From positions 3,038,001 through 3,102,000 of the forward strand of contig NZ_CP100404.1 of the NCBI RefSeq assembly GCF_024218775.1: DNA of 64,000 nucleotides. The letters run 5' to 3'. The DNA is from Haloarcula marina (lineage in GTDB: Archaea > Halobacteriota > Halobacteria > Halobacteriales > Haloarculaceae). Shown piece after piece: positions 1 to 9,177 of this stretch; within the stretch, counting starts at the first letter, position 1; each line of letters starts with the position of its first letter. The notes below the pieces were generated by a model. The model had not been told where the DNA came from, did no database searches, and was given only the letters and a program-made list of their open reading frames with translations. The position numbers and the translations under genes were made by a program.

Positions 1-495
1 TCGTTTTGATGTCCGTTCCGATGTCGTCGTTACTACGTTTGCTTTCTCGAGGACAATACTCTCCATCGCTTTTAGAACCGACTGTTGCGATCGTGACGAG
101 ATATTTTTGTATGGTGCAAGTAACCATGGATCGCGCATATCTAGCACGTAGGGAACAGATGTGAGGCGTTGCAATACCGGAAGTACGATTGCTGGCGGAA
201 ACGGTGCCCCAGTAAACCAAACTACATCCGGCTGGTGGACACGAATCCGCCGATACAGCGTATGAGCCAGTATCGGTGCCCAACCGAGGCGTCCGAAATC
301 AACGCTCTCTGGAAGCAAGGACCCGGCTGGGAACACGTCATCCTGCTGGCACCGATTTGGCTCAGGAGTAGTGATTATCTCAACATTCCAGCCATATTCA
401 CGGAGTACGTCAGCGAACGTCCCGGGTCTGATAGCACCGACAGTTTCTCGCGGGGGAAATGCATGTGAAGCAATGACGATATTGTTGCCGCTCAT
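1..495 (-). CDS. Glycosyltransferase family 4-like protein, N-terminal part (runs off the window edge)
   Basis: Reading the minus strand from ATG at 495 gives 165 uninterrupted codons to base 1, so the 3' end lies outside the window. The start reads MSGNNIVIASHAFPP, followed by a Rossmann-like beta-alpha pattern. It includes a PDVVWFTGAPFPPAIV stretch and then PYVLDMRDPW at about residues 118-127. The 'D-x-RDPW' pattern is characteristic of the acceptor-binding N-terminal domain of GT4-type (GT-B fold) glycosyltransferases, which move sugars from nucleotide donors in the cytosol. A TATA-like AT-rich box at 527-534 precedes the start. It is divergent from the membrane protein at 696 and belongs to the glycan island. 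Family call is firm; donor and acceptor cannot be told. Confidence 0.85.
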   Translation of the reverse strand, partial: MSGNNIVIASHAFPPRETVGAIRPGTFADVLREYGWNVEIITTPEPNRCQQDDVFPAGSLLPESVDFGRLGWAPILAHTLYRRIRVHQPDVVWFTGAPFPPAIVLPVLQRLTSVPYVLDMRDPWLLAPYKNISSRSQQSVLKAMESIVLEKANVVTTTSERTSKR

Positions 496-538
496 ATCTT
501 GCACGGCCACATTTGACAGTCCACGCTATAATATTCTT

Positions 539-567
539 CTTCGTTCAACTTGCATACTTGAACGAAG
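539..567. promoter_or_regulatory. Perfect 10-bp inverted repeat between divergent glycan genes
   Basis: Arms CTTCGTTCAA (539-548) and TTGAACGAAG (558-567) are separated by 9 bases. The repeat sits just upstream of the TATA-like box (527-534) of the leftward glycosyltransferase and upstream of the rightward gene's promoter region. It could be an operator shared by both genes or a hairpin; the rightward side continues into GCGTTTTCC. Confidence 0.45.
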
Positions 568-695
568 CGTTTTCCAGGTAGATTATCAGGTGAGTGTATT
601 TTGTGTTTATAATGGTGTATCTCTAACAGAGATAAATGCAGGTTGTATCAGTATGGCTCCATTTCAATATAGTTACATCGATATGAGCAATCACA

Positions 696-2471
696 ATGTA
701 TTTTCTACTGGAGGGATATCAATCTATAGTGGTAATTCGGAGAGCAAAATTCTGGCTCATTCTCAGTAATATAGCCATTGCCGCAGGTGTCTTGCTGAGC
801 TACTTGACACCGGCGGTGACCTACGAGTATAACCTATACACATCGACGCCTTCAATCGTTTGGGGGCTCCTATTCGGCTCGGTTGCAATTGCTGTTATTG
901 TATCACTATCCCGTCAATCATCCCTCCAATTGGCATCAGTATTAACACTCTTGCTTGTCGGAACTGTCATCTTGTTGCTCCCGCTATTCAGGGGATACTA
1001 CATATACGGGACAGGTGACTCGTTCACTCACCTTGGGTGGTTGCAAGACATTGCCACCGGAACTCTTGACCCTTCTAACTTTAGATATCCCATTCTCCAT
1101 CTCCAGTCACTTGCTCTGAGCACCGTGGCTGATTTCTCTCTCCGTCACGGTATCTACCTCGGTGCGGTGAGCTATACGCTGGTGTTGGTCGCAGCCTGTC
1201 CACTTTTCGCACGGACAATAACTAGACGCCGTCGCCCAACGATTATCGTCGCAATCGTAGCGACGAGTTTTTTCCCAATTATAAATATTCTCGTGGCCAA
1301 TGTAAGTGCCCAACCCGCCTCGCAATCAGCTATCTACTTCGTCTTACCAGCTTACCTGTTGTACAAGACCGTTGACGAACCGTCGTATCGGAATTACGCT
1401 TTGGTCATCTGTACTGGTTTTGTCCTCACACTTTTACACCCGCACCGCGGAGTGACGCTGATACTGTATGCCGTCGGTCTATTAGCGACTGTATATCTGA
1501 CTGACGTAGATGCAGCGTTGAAACGGAGCAAGATCCATCTTATCTCTTCAATACTGGTTCTCGGGCTCATAGTCTGGTTGTGGATTGAAGGGCAACTTGT
1601 CCGGTCCCTTGGAATAATTCTTGTTAGTATATTTTATATCAACCCGGGAAATGCAGGCGTAACTACTGGGGTTGTTAGTGTGGCTACTCAGGCTGGAGTG
1701 AATCCAGTTTCCCTTACCCTACGGGCATTCGCGGCACCAATCATCTTCACACTCACTTCAACAATATTTATTTTAAATACATTTACCGACTATTCGAAAG
1801 AATTTTCGAAGCGGTCATTCAGATTGTTTGGTGGAATGGTCACACTGTTTATATTTTTTGTTTTTTCAGTTGTAGCAGGGATATTCATGTCATTCCGAAA
1901 CTTGACTCCGCTGCTGGCACTTGGCGTTGTGACCGGTGGCATCGGACTGTTCCAACTGAGTGAAACCCTTCATATGGATCGACGTGTTACGAAAAATACC
2001 GTCGTTGCGATTGTTCTTTTGCTTGCCCTAACACTCTCCGGAGCAACTATTCACGATTCAAACTACATTTTCCAGCGAAACGCGCATGTCACCCAAGCCC
2101 AAATGGAAGGTTATGATACCTCATTTGAGTACTGGAATGAGGAGAACCACTTCGCTGCGATACGTGCACAACCTCAGCGATACAAACATGCACTCTATGG
2201 AGTTGAAGAGACGCGTGAGTTGAACTACTCCGGCACACCGTATCGACTACCCCGGTACTCATTTATTCCATCACACATGGCGAATCAGAGTCTTGACAGC
2301 GTTTACCCCCGTGGACAAAAGATCGTAGTAACACGGATGGACAGACAGTATTATGACAAAACGCTCGGTGGGTTTAGATACAATAGGTCTGATTTTGCTT
2401 ATCTCAACACAACAGACCACGTGGGTAGGACATATTCGAGCGGTAATTTCGTCGTTTATACTGTAATGTAG
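696..2471 (+). CDS. Polytopic membrane protein of the glycan island, GT-C-like
   Basis: This 591-aa protein has about a dozen hydrophobic helices over residues 20-450, then a soluble C-terminal tail of about 130 residues rich in Tyr, Arg and Asn. The first large outside loop carries GTGDSFTHLGWLQD (about residue 105), an acidic/His motif placed as in GT-C glycosyltransferases, which take sugars from polyprenyl-phosphate donors on the outer membrane face. The gene lies among a glycosyltransferase, an STT3-like protein and a flippase, which suits a membrane glycosyltransferase or ligase. A TATA-like box at 668-672 lies about 27 bases before ATG 696, supporting a leaderless start. An in-frame GTG at 729 preceded by GGAGGG is an alternative. 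I do not recognise a named family; the GT-C idea is inference. Confidence 0.7.
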   Translation: MYFLLEGYQSIVVIRRAKFWLILSNIAIAAGVLLSYLTPAVTYEYNLYTSTPSIVWGLLFGSVAIAVIVSLSRQSSLQLASVLTLLLVGTVILLLPLFRGYYIYGTGDSFTHLGWLQDIATGTLDPSNFRYPILHLQSLALSTVADFSLRHGIYLGAVSYTLVLVAACPLFARTITRRRRPTIIVAIVATSFFPIINILVANVSAQPASQSAIYFVLPAYLLYKTVDEPSYRNYALVICTGFVLTLLHPHRGVTLILYAVGLLATVYLTDVDAALKRSKIHLISSILVLGLIVWLWIEGQLVRSLGIILVSIFYINPGNAGVTTGVVSVATQAGVNPVSLTLRAFAAPIIFTLTSTIFILNTFTDYSKEFSKRSFRLFGGMVTLFIFFVFSVVAGIFMSFRNLTPLLALGVVTGGIGLFQLSETLHMDRRVTKNTVVAIVLLLALTLSGATIHDSNYIFQRNAHVTQAQMEGYDTSFEYWNEENHFAAIRAQPQRYKHALYGVEETRELNYSGTPYRLPRYSFIPSHMANQSLDSVYPRGQKIVVTRMDRQYYDKTLGGFRYNRSDFAYLNTTDHVGRTYSSGNFVVYTVM

Positions 2472-2507
2472 ATTCGTAGCCAGTCGTGGTGTCTATCGCA
2501 CCTAGAG

Positions 2508-4877
2508 TCATACGCTGACTGTTCCATTCAAAGACACAGACTGTCCGTTGACGACCATTTCCTCAGTCACGTTCAGGGAGCGATTTCCGATACGGTATTG
2601 ACCGGTGTATGGAACAATAACACTGAATCCACCAGATTGACCAGTGGACACCGTTCTATTATATGTAACTATCTCACCTCTGATTAGGACGGATGTCGAT
2701 ACGTCAACTGAAGATTGAGGCGCGGCCTGTCCAACAATGCGAGTGCCTGGAACGACTTCGAATACCTTTATTGAGCCATCTTCAGAGACGTAAACTGCCC
2801 GGAAGTACTGTGTTCCGGGGGAGTTCCCTCGTTGACTCCCATACCGGTTATGGAGGATCTCAAATCCAGTTCCTTGTGCGGTCGTGGATTCCCCGGTAGT
2901 CACTACGAACCCCCTCACTGTGAACAGTTCCTGTCCTGAGCTGTCAATAGTTGACCGCTCCACCCAGGCGTCTGGATCTTCGGCCTGCATCAAGTCCGAA
3001 TAGTAAACTGTCGAAAATGAGTATGAGCGCGACTCTCCGTTGACAAAATAATTGTAGACCCTGCTTTGGCCCCATCGCGTGAGCACGTAATTTTCTGGAT
3101 ATTCGAGTCCTTTTTCTGCTGCATATTGGTCGATCCAAATGGCGGTTTCATAGGTATCTTTATCTGTCGCAATCTGATTCATTTTGACTGGTGTTTGGAC
3201 TAGCCCCATACTACCGACGAGGAGAAAGAGGGCAACCAATACACTGATTGTTTTTTTCTCGGGAATTTGGAACGACACTGGAGAGCGGTCACGGAAGTCG
3301 ATCCGCCGTGCACTTTTTACGCTCGCTGCCAGATGTACTAATGCGATACCGGCGAAAATTGAGATGAAGAGTGACCCCTCACCAGCAAACCGGATTTGGT
3401 TGATTGTGAGCAACGACACAGTCAAAGTGAAGATACAGATAACCAGCCACGATGGCTGATATTCGTGTGCAGAGCGCCAACTGAGCCACACGAGATGGGG
3501 TAGTGCGAGAAAGAAAAAAAAGCCGTAAATGAGTATCGGTGTTAAAATCAACCCTATGTCGGTCGAGAAAATAGACATCGTCTCGGCAACGGATCCAGAC
3601 TGTGAGAGAAATTGCCTGAATATCAGCAGTGCCGATCGAAGCTCCGGAAGAAGATACCACACTGAGACACTGCCCCCAAGCGCAGCAGTGACTGTGAACG
3701 CGGCTAGTTCCCGCGCTGACCTGTGCTTCCTGTGCCATAGCTCAGCGCTTCCGACAGAACCAACTGCGCCGATAAAGAGTAGGAGAGGAGTGATGCCCCG
3801 ATAGAGTCCCATCCAGCCCAATGTAGCGTGCAGTGAATATGTCAGTATCGAACTGATTGCGAGACCAACAAGTAGCCATTTCGTCACTGTGGTTGGCGAC
3901 TGGTCTGCCCGGACAGCCCCGATAGCCAGTGCTGGAACACAAATCGCAATCGGGAGCAGCAGAATAGGTCCGCCGCGCCATGCCGCGAGTTGTGTCGTGA
4001 GACCCAATCCGAGACCCAGGGCCGTTAACGGTTGTCCCCAACGATGTGCTTGCTGGTCATCACCGATTCGGACCAGCTCAATTATTGTGTACACAATGAA
4101 CGCTAGAACAAGGAAATCGAAGGCGTGGTGATCACCGAACCCTAGTCCAGTGCGGAACGCGTGTGCCGGCGTAACAGCGAGTATCAACACCGAACTTAAA
4201 CCAACTCTCCGGTCATTAGTAAGTCGTGTTGAAATGATATATAGTATGGCCCCTGTCGCAGTAGCGACTACCACAGGATACCAGGCGACCACCAGACCCG
4301 ACGCGGTCTGCCCGCTCCCGAAAAGACTCGCAGTCCACCAGAGAGCAACGATCAACAGCACGTCATGGTTAGCGACATCCTCAGGCAACTGCGTCAGCGC
4401 GCCAAAATCGAACGCCTGCAGGTTACTTGCCAACAGTATATCGACCCAGGACCGGTAAAAGTACGGGTCATTGCCCGCGAGAACGATGTCGCTTCCGCGG
4501 AATACGCTTGACCACATGAAAACGATTCGCACCACCGTAACGAACATCAGCACTCCGCCGACGGCAAGCGTGGTCTGTCGGTCAATATCAGGGAGCTTGA
4601 TCAACGACAGGTCGAACCCTTCCGTGTCACTACCACTTTCGACAGTCTCTTGATTTAGTGCTGCTTGGACAGCCGTCCGGTCGGCGACCCTGTAGCCATC
4701 GCTGCCCTTCTCCACGATGCCACGCGAGACGATTTCACCGAACGTTCCGGAGTCGGTAGAGAGGTCGTCGAACGTCCAGGGACCGTCGTCGTCGACATTC
4801 AGAATCTCTTCGATTGTAGACTCAACGTCGGGTCTGTCCGCGAGGAGGTCGTCTGTGGCCTCGCGTACGTCGTCCAT
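2508..4877 (-). CDS. AglB/STT3-like oligosaccharyltransferase paralogue without WWDYG
   Basis: The 789-aa protein has a soluble N-terminal extension (residues 1-100), a membrane core (about 104-560) and an outside C-terminal domain. STT3 family marks seen: the first acidic motif GNDPYFYR (135-142), the second motif GFGDHH (246-251), an SVAE loop motif (429-432) and INQIRFAGE (492-500). The acceptor-sequon motif WWDYG expected near residue 600 is instead RWGQS (601-605). STT3/AglB moves lipid-linked glycans to Asn on secreted proteins; here catalytic acidic residues are kept but the sequon pocket is changed. The C-terminus ends in an Ig-like segment. ATG 4877 has a TATA-like TTTAT about 27 bases upstream, so it seems separately transcribed from the flippase. 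Likely role: specialised glycan transfer in the surface-glycan island. Confidence 0.8.
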   Translation of the reverse strand: MDDVREATDDLLADRPDVESTIEEILNVDDDGPWTFDDLSTDSGTFGEIVSRGIVEKGSDGYRVADRTAVQAALNQETVESGSDTEGFDLSLIKLPDIDRQTTLAVGGVLMFVTVVRIVFMWSSVFRGSDIVLAGNDPYFYRSWVDILLASNLQAFDFGALTQLPEDVANHDVLLIVALWWTASLFGSGQTASGLVVAWYPVVVATATGAILYIISTRLTNDRRVGLSSVLILAVTPAHAFRTGLGFGDHHAFDFLVLAFIVYTIIELVRIGDDQQAHRWGQPLTALGLGLGLTTQLAAWRGGPILLLPIAICVPALAIGAVRADQSPTTVTKWLLVGLAISSILTYSLHATLGWMGLYRGITPLLLFIGAVGSVGSAELWHRKHRSARELAAFTVTAALGGSVSVWYLLPELRSALLIFRQFLSQSGSVAETMSIFSTDIGLILTPILIYGFFFFLALPHLVWLSWRSAHEYQPSWLVICIFTLTVSLLTINQIRFAGEGSLFISIFAGIALVHLAASVKSARRIDFRDRSPVSFQIPEKKTISVLVALFLLVGSMGLVQTPVKMNQIATDKDTYETAIWIDQYAAEKGLEYPENYVLTRWGQSRVYNYFVNGESRSYSFSTVYYSDLMQAEDPDAWVERSTIDSSGQELFTVRGFVVTTGESTTAQGTGFEILHNRYGSQRGNSPGTQYFRAVYVSEDGSIKVFEVVPGTRIVGQAAPQSSVDVSTSVLIRGEIVTYNRTVSTGQSGGFSVIVPYTGQYRIGNRSLNVTEEMVVNGQSVSLNGTVSV

Positions 4878-4901
4878 ACAAATTGTAACCGTAGAGGTGC
4901 G

Positions 4902-4909
4902 AATAAACC
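4902..4909 (-). promoter_or_regulatory. TATA-like box of the STT3-like gene
   Basis: GGGTTTATTC on the minus strand is centred about 27 bases before ATG 4877, the spacing of a leaderless haloarchaeal transcript. Confidence 0.45.
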
Positions 4910-4967
4910 CACCGGAAAGAGATTTGAGCTATTTATCGTAGCGATAATTAAAGTTGAATAGAGGAAA

Positions 4968-6476
4968 TCATGATAAACGGTGGATAGTATACAGGACTTC
5001 GTCGACCGGAGCTGGCATTCGATTGGCAATGGATTTGATCTCCTGAGGTTGAACCACTCCAAATTTAATTAAAAGAAGGGAATATACGAAAAGCCCCACA
5101 GATGGTACAATAGTTAACAACAGTACTGTACTAGTGATACTGTGTGCAAGAGCGAAGATAACCGGTGCTGTGAGTAGGGCCGTCGCCAAGATACGGGATA
5201 GCCGGAGTTCCTTGAGTGGATCGAATCCAATTCTGCGGGCGCACCAAACGTGAAAAAAGAACATTGAACCGTACCCGATACTTGTCGCAACTGCTGCTCC
5301 GTACATCCCGTACCGAGGAATCAATATCAGGTTCAACAGCAGATTAATTATTGACGCTGATGCTGTCGCATAGATTATCTTTTGCAAATCGCCAATTCCC
5401 TGTCCAATCGCAAAGATCGGCCGTGCGATAGCGAACCCCAGAGCACCGGGCAACAACAACAGTAGAGGACCAACGGCCACGGCAAACTCCGGACCAAAAT
5501 ATAGTGGTACGAACTCATCTGCCAGAGCGGTGAGTCCGATGATCAGCAGAAGAATAAACGCAAGTGAATACCTAGTTACGTCGCTGGCAATCTTTGAGAC
5601 AAGACCGTACTTGCCCTCTGACCACATCTCTGAAACAGATTGGACCAGTGTATATTGCATCGCCATAGGCACAAACCAGAGAAACTCAGCGATTACCAGG
5701 GCAGCTTTGTAGTATCCCGTTTGCTCGGACCCAGCAATCGGCTGGAGTAGTATTATGTCTACATGATATAATGAGACTGTGAGAAATGCTAGTAAGATAC
5801 TATTGAGATTGAACGTTAGCAATTCACGTCGTGGAATATTCTCTGGCAATCTCTGAAACAATGTCCTGAACGATACATTCGAATGAGTTGCATAGAACGC
5901 GATTACACCAACGACGGTAATGGCAACAATTCTTCCGATGAGTGCGCCTTGTACTCCCCAGTTCAAGTAGACGAGCCCAATTGCAACACTGCCAAACAGT
6001 ATTTTATCAAGAATCTGGAGTGGTTCCGAGTAGTGCTCTAATCCAAATCCCATGAGTGATCCACGCGCAACGGAGTACAGTTGATTTGCAACAATTAAGA
6101 AGGCGAGTAGTAAAAGATATTGCTGGAATTCTGGACCGAACTGTTCGGTAACGAATTGCGTCGTACTGGCCACATAGACTATCAGCCCCACTATGATTGA
6201 TATGAAAACTGCAATCCGTGTGTAGAACGTAAAAATGTAGTCCTCCCATCTTTCCAATTCTCGATTTTCGGCGATATACTTCCGAAGTCCATTAAATATT
6301 CCAGAATGGACAACAGTAGAGATCAGCCCAAATATAGACAGAATTAAAGCATAGTCTCCGTAGTTACTATTCCCGAGTAGCCGAACAAGAATCGGAGTGA
6401 TTAACACTGCAAGTACCAGCTTTCCGACTCGTGTTCCCAGAATTGAAACGAATGCTCGAAGCGGGTTCCGTTCCAT
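4968..6476 (-). CDS. Polysaccharide biosynthesis flippase (MOP/Wzx-like)
   Basis: The 502-aa protein consists almost wholly of 12-14 hydrophobic helices. It opens with the typical flippase start, NPLRAFVSILGTRVGKLVLAV, as a positively charged N-terminus and first helix, followed by LVRLLGNSNYGDYALILSI, the oligosaccharide-repeat-unit transporter signature of the MOP superfamily. Such proteins turn lipid-linked glycans from the inner to the outer membrane face. Its stop is 90 bases before the STT3-like gene and its start is 6 bases after the pyruvyltransferase stop, so it is probably co-transcribed with the latter. Base composition is AT-rich like the rest of the island. Substrate unknown. Confidence 0.9.
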   Translation of the reverse strand: MERNPLRAFVSILGTRVGKLVLAVLITPILVRLLGNSNYGDYALILSIFGLISTVVHSGIFNGLRKYIAENRELERWEDYIFTFYTRIAVFISIIVGLIVYVASTTQFVTEQFGPEFQQYLLLLAFLIVANQLYSVARGSLMGFGLEHYSEPLQILDKILFGSVAIGLVYLNWGVQGALIGRIVAITVVGVIAFYATHSNVSFRTLFQRLPENIPRRELLTFNLNSILLAFLTVSLYHVDIILLQPIAGSEQTGYYKAALVIAEFLWFVPMAMQYTLVQSVSEMWSEGKYGLVSKIASDVTRYSLAFILLLIIGLTALADEFVPLYFGPEFAVAVGPLLLLLPGALGFAIARPIFAIGQGIGDLQKIIYATASASIINLLLNLILIPRYGMYGAAVATSIGYGSMFFFHVWCARRIGFDPLKELRLSRILATALLTAPVIFALAHSITSTVLLLTIVPSVGLFVYSLLLIKFGVVQPQEIKSIANRMPAPVDEVLYTIHRLS

Positions 6477-6481
6477 TCTTA

Positions 6482-7780
6482 TTAGACTGCACCGAACAAC
6501 TGAGTGAGTAAATCGCTTTGATGAATTGTTTCAATATGCTCTTGAATCCTCTCTTTTTCGTCCTCCTTCTTTGTATCCAACTGACGGATTGCTGCTTCTA
6601 ATTGGGAGATGTCAATCTTGTTTCGACCATCAAAAAAATATGCGGATTGATCAAAGCTTTCGAGTAGTTCCCCATATTTTGTTGCCCATCCGATTGCGAT
6701 GACGGGCACCCCATTTCGGTACGAATGGACCAATGAATGATATCGAGAACCAATCAAATAGTCAAATTGTTCGATTGTTTGCTCTAGCTCGATTGCGTTT
6801 AGTTCGTCGTCGAGAAGATAGATGTGATTGTCATCATCGAACAAGGATTTAATCCACGTACAAATTTCTTCGTCCTCGGAAGAGTGCCGAAGCACGTACA
6901 CATTCTTCCCCTGATCAAGTAGTGTTTCGAGTATCGCAATGTACATATCTTTCAATTGATCTCGTTCTTTGCGCTCTACGAGCCTTGAATTCGGTACAAC
7001 ACCAACTGCATCTCCCTCAACATCCGGAACCTGAAACTCCGGAACCTCAGTGAATACGTTTTCCAAGTTATAATCCTGATACTGAAGAACAATATCAGAC
7101 TCCAACTGGACATTCTCTGTTGTGTAAGGGCGCAAGCACTTGATGCCCTCCTTCTCACGCGGACAAATAACTTCTGCAGAAGGAAGAAAGGCGGAAAACA
7201 GTGGCTTGAGAATCGTAGCAGCAGCATGAGGATACGAAAACGGGCCGATAGACTGTGGTAAAATGTAAATTGGTATCTTCTTTCGTTTGGCCGAAATTAA
7301 ATTAGACATATACTGTAACGATTGTTGAAAACCCCATTGTGAGGAGAGAGCGTAGCCATTTATATCTATAATAAAGGCGCAATCGTTGAGTACAGCCTTC
7401 ACTTCCTGGTGAGCGGTTTGTGGATACGGATCGTCGTACACTGCTGGCACTATTGAAGACATTGCATCTATCCGGGCACCACCAGACCACGGCAGTATCG
7501 TAAAATCGTACTGTTCTTTCTCAATACTGTCTCGTTGGTAATCTCGGTTCGAAAAGAGGTAAATCGACTTCCCCGGAAATCGCCGCTTGAGTCGGTCAAC
7601 AACTGTGAAGGTCATCGCCTGTGCACCTTTGTTGAATAATTCACCACCGACAATGACAATATTTTCTCCAGTTAATTCGCTCCTCGATTCTTGGGATGTG
7701 AGCGAATCAAAGATAAGCTGTTCAGTGACCGCTGTTCCGAAGGCAAATTTTTGCCCAATCGCCCGGATGCGACTGTACAT
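6482..7780 (-). CDS. Polysaccharide pyruvyl transferase family protein
   Basis: The 432-aa protein has NIVIVGGELFNKGAQAMTF near residue 40, a glycine-rich opening typical of the PF04230 family, then YILPQSIGPF (about 190) and near the C-terminus YLIGSRYHSLVHSYRNGVPV, the conserved Arg/His block of the fold. Family members transfer pyruvate from phosphoenolpyruvate to sugars (CsaB-like), giving acidic ketal groups on surface polymers. It sits between a nitroreductase-like gene (41 bases upstream) and the flippase (6 bases downstream), so an operon is likely. Some family members use other acceptors; only the fold is certain. Confidence 0.88.
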   Translation of the reverse strand: MYSRIRAIGQKFAFGTAVTEQLIFDSLTSQESRSELTGENIVIVGGELFNKGAQAMTFTVVDRLKRRFPGKSIYLFSNRDYQRDSIEKEQYDFTILPWSGGARIDAMSSIVPAVYDDPYPQTAHQEVKAVLNDCAFIIDINGYALSSQWGFQQSLQYMSNLISAKRKKIPIYILPQSIGPFSYPHAAATILKPLFSAFLPSAEVICPREKEGIKCLRPYTTENVQLESDIVLQYQDYNLENVFTEVPEFQVPDVEGDAVGVVPNSRLVERKERDQLKDMYIAILETLLDQGKNVYVLRHSSEDEEICTWIKSLFDDDNHIYLLDDELNAIELEQTIEQFDYLIGSRYHSLVHSYRNGVPVIAIGWATKYGELLESFDQSAYFFDGRNKIDISQLEAAIRQLDTKKEDEKERIQEHIETIHQSDLLTQLFGAV

Positions 7781-7821
7781 CTTGGGCTATTTCTTTTTGT
7801 CTCACGTATTGTAGTTGGCGG

Positions 7822-8916
7822 TTACGTCTCGTTGAACGATGCAACCTCATCCACACTTTTTTTTGCAGAGAAAGGAACTTTCGCTTCTGAATCAGGGTAT
7901 CCTATCGCCATAAGCATGATGACCTCCTCGTCATCATCTAACCCAATTGTGTCGGCCATATCCACTTCTAATCGGTGGATGACCGGCCAATTGATACAGC
8001 ACGAAGCTAATCCTTGAGCCTCTAGAGCATATTGGAAACTCATAGCCGTCAAACTAGAATCGATATATACGACATGTCTATCTCGTGCATCGGAATAGGC
8101 TCGATGTTTCCCGACAATTACCGCTAGACAGGGGATATTGTCTCGATATCCAGATACTCCAATTGGCAACTCTGTGATCTCTTGTATCAACTCTTTTTCG
8201 TCGTAGAAACGGAACTCGAATGACTGTCTGTTACAGGCACTTGGAGATTGTAGTGCTGTTTCCAGTGATTTATTAAGTACCTCTCTCGGTACCTTCCGTT
8301 GTTCGAACCATCGAGTACTAGTTCGTTGCAATGCTAGTTCATGAAAGTCGCGGTATGTTACAGAATTTGATTCAACCTCACTACGCTTGATTGGTTTCTT
8401 CTCCTCTGGTTCATAGTCAATTTCTGTGAGCAAATGTTTGAAATTAGTTTCCGCCCGTGAAATCGGTTCCGTCTTTTCGACAATTTCAAAATATTCTGAT
8501 AGTACGTCTATGGACCACTTGAGTTGAGTATCAGCTGTTTTCGATTGCTTCCACAATTTAGATACATCGTTGACAGTTTGCTGAATGTAACCTTCAGCAA
8601 ACACATCTCGACGGTCCTTCATGGATATGCCTTTTTCTATTCGATGTATCTGGCGAATAACCCTATGTTGGGGTTTTGATCCGCTATCCTCTAACTCTTG
8701 GTACAAAGCCTGCCCATGGAGTATAGACTTTTGTTCAAATTTGAATGTTTTTTTGAAGTGGAAGTACAGATTAGATATCAATGCTGACCGGGATATAAAT
8801 CGCTTTGTTTTCGCTTCTGGGAGAATCTTCCATATAATATAACTCAACACCGATTGAAAGAGTGATAAAATTCCTCTCTTTTTATAGATAGCATATGCAG
8901 TCCTTAATTCAGGCAT
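7822..8916 (-). CDS. Nitroreductase-family flavoprotein with N-terminal extension
   Basis: The C-terminal half (about residues 190-360) is a nitroreductase fold: STRWFEQRKVPREVLNKSLE, then SPSACNRQSFEFRF, which matches the FMN-binding 'SPS..N.Q.W' pattern, and a C-terminal IMLMAIGYPD. The first 180 residues are unfamiliar and helical. I chose ATG 8916 (364 aa, MPELRTAY) because a strong TATA-like box lies 26 bases upstream; ATGs at 8922 and 8937 are in frame. Nitroreductase-like genes recur next to pyruvyltransferases in polysaccharide loci, where their substrate is unknown. First gene of the leftward nitroreductase-pyruvyltransferase-flippase unit. Confidence 0.85.
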   Translation of the reverse strand: MPELRTAYAIYKKRGILSLFQSVLSYIIWKILPEAKTKRFISRSALISNLYFHFKKTFKFEQKSILHGQALYQELEDSGSKPQHRVIRQIHRIEKGISMKDRRDVFAEGYIQQTVNDVSKLWKQSKTADTQLKWSIDVLSEYFEIVEKTEPISRAETNFKHLLTEIDYEPEEKKPIKRSEVESNSVTYRDFHELALQRTSTRWFEQRKVPREVLNKSLETALQSPSACNRQSFEFRFYDEKELIQEITELPIGVSGYRDNIPCLAVIVGKHRAYSDARDRHVVYIDSSLTAMSFQYALEAQGLASCCINWPVIHRLEVDMADTIGLDDDEEVIMLMAIGYPDSEAKVPFSAKKSVDEVASFNET

Positions 8917-8935
8917 GAACATGAGCAGACACTGC

Positions 8936-8947
8936 AAATATAAAAAG
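8936..8947 (-). promoter_or_regulatory. TATA-like box of the glycan operon
   Basis: CTTTTTATATTT on the minus strand is centred about 26 bases before ATG 8916. It decides that start over the two upstream ATGs and predicts a leaderless transcript for nitroreductase-pyruvyltransferase-flippase. Confidence 0.6.
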
Positions 8948-9177
8948 GGATAGATTTATCCACTTACTTAATGCGGAGTACTAACATTATATTTGTGAAC
9001 GCTCTTGCGTTGGAGATTGTGGATACTCCGCGGGGTAATCTTCCCCACATTATACCCAGCACTTGTTTTGCTACTCGGACTATTGGTTTGGAATTGGAGA
9101 GTGTGATTGTAATGACCGGCCTCTCAATCCCATTGAGAAGTGATTCCGATTTTTAATAGCGTGACCCGGTCCACGGT

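Noticed and set aside
8971-9156. 61-codon open frame between the nitroreductase and DUF4129 genes
   Set aside because: No motif, low-quality composition and no promoter in front; treated as intergenic with only a loose GCGGAGTA/TACTCCGC repeat.
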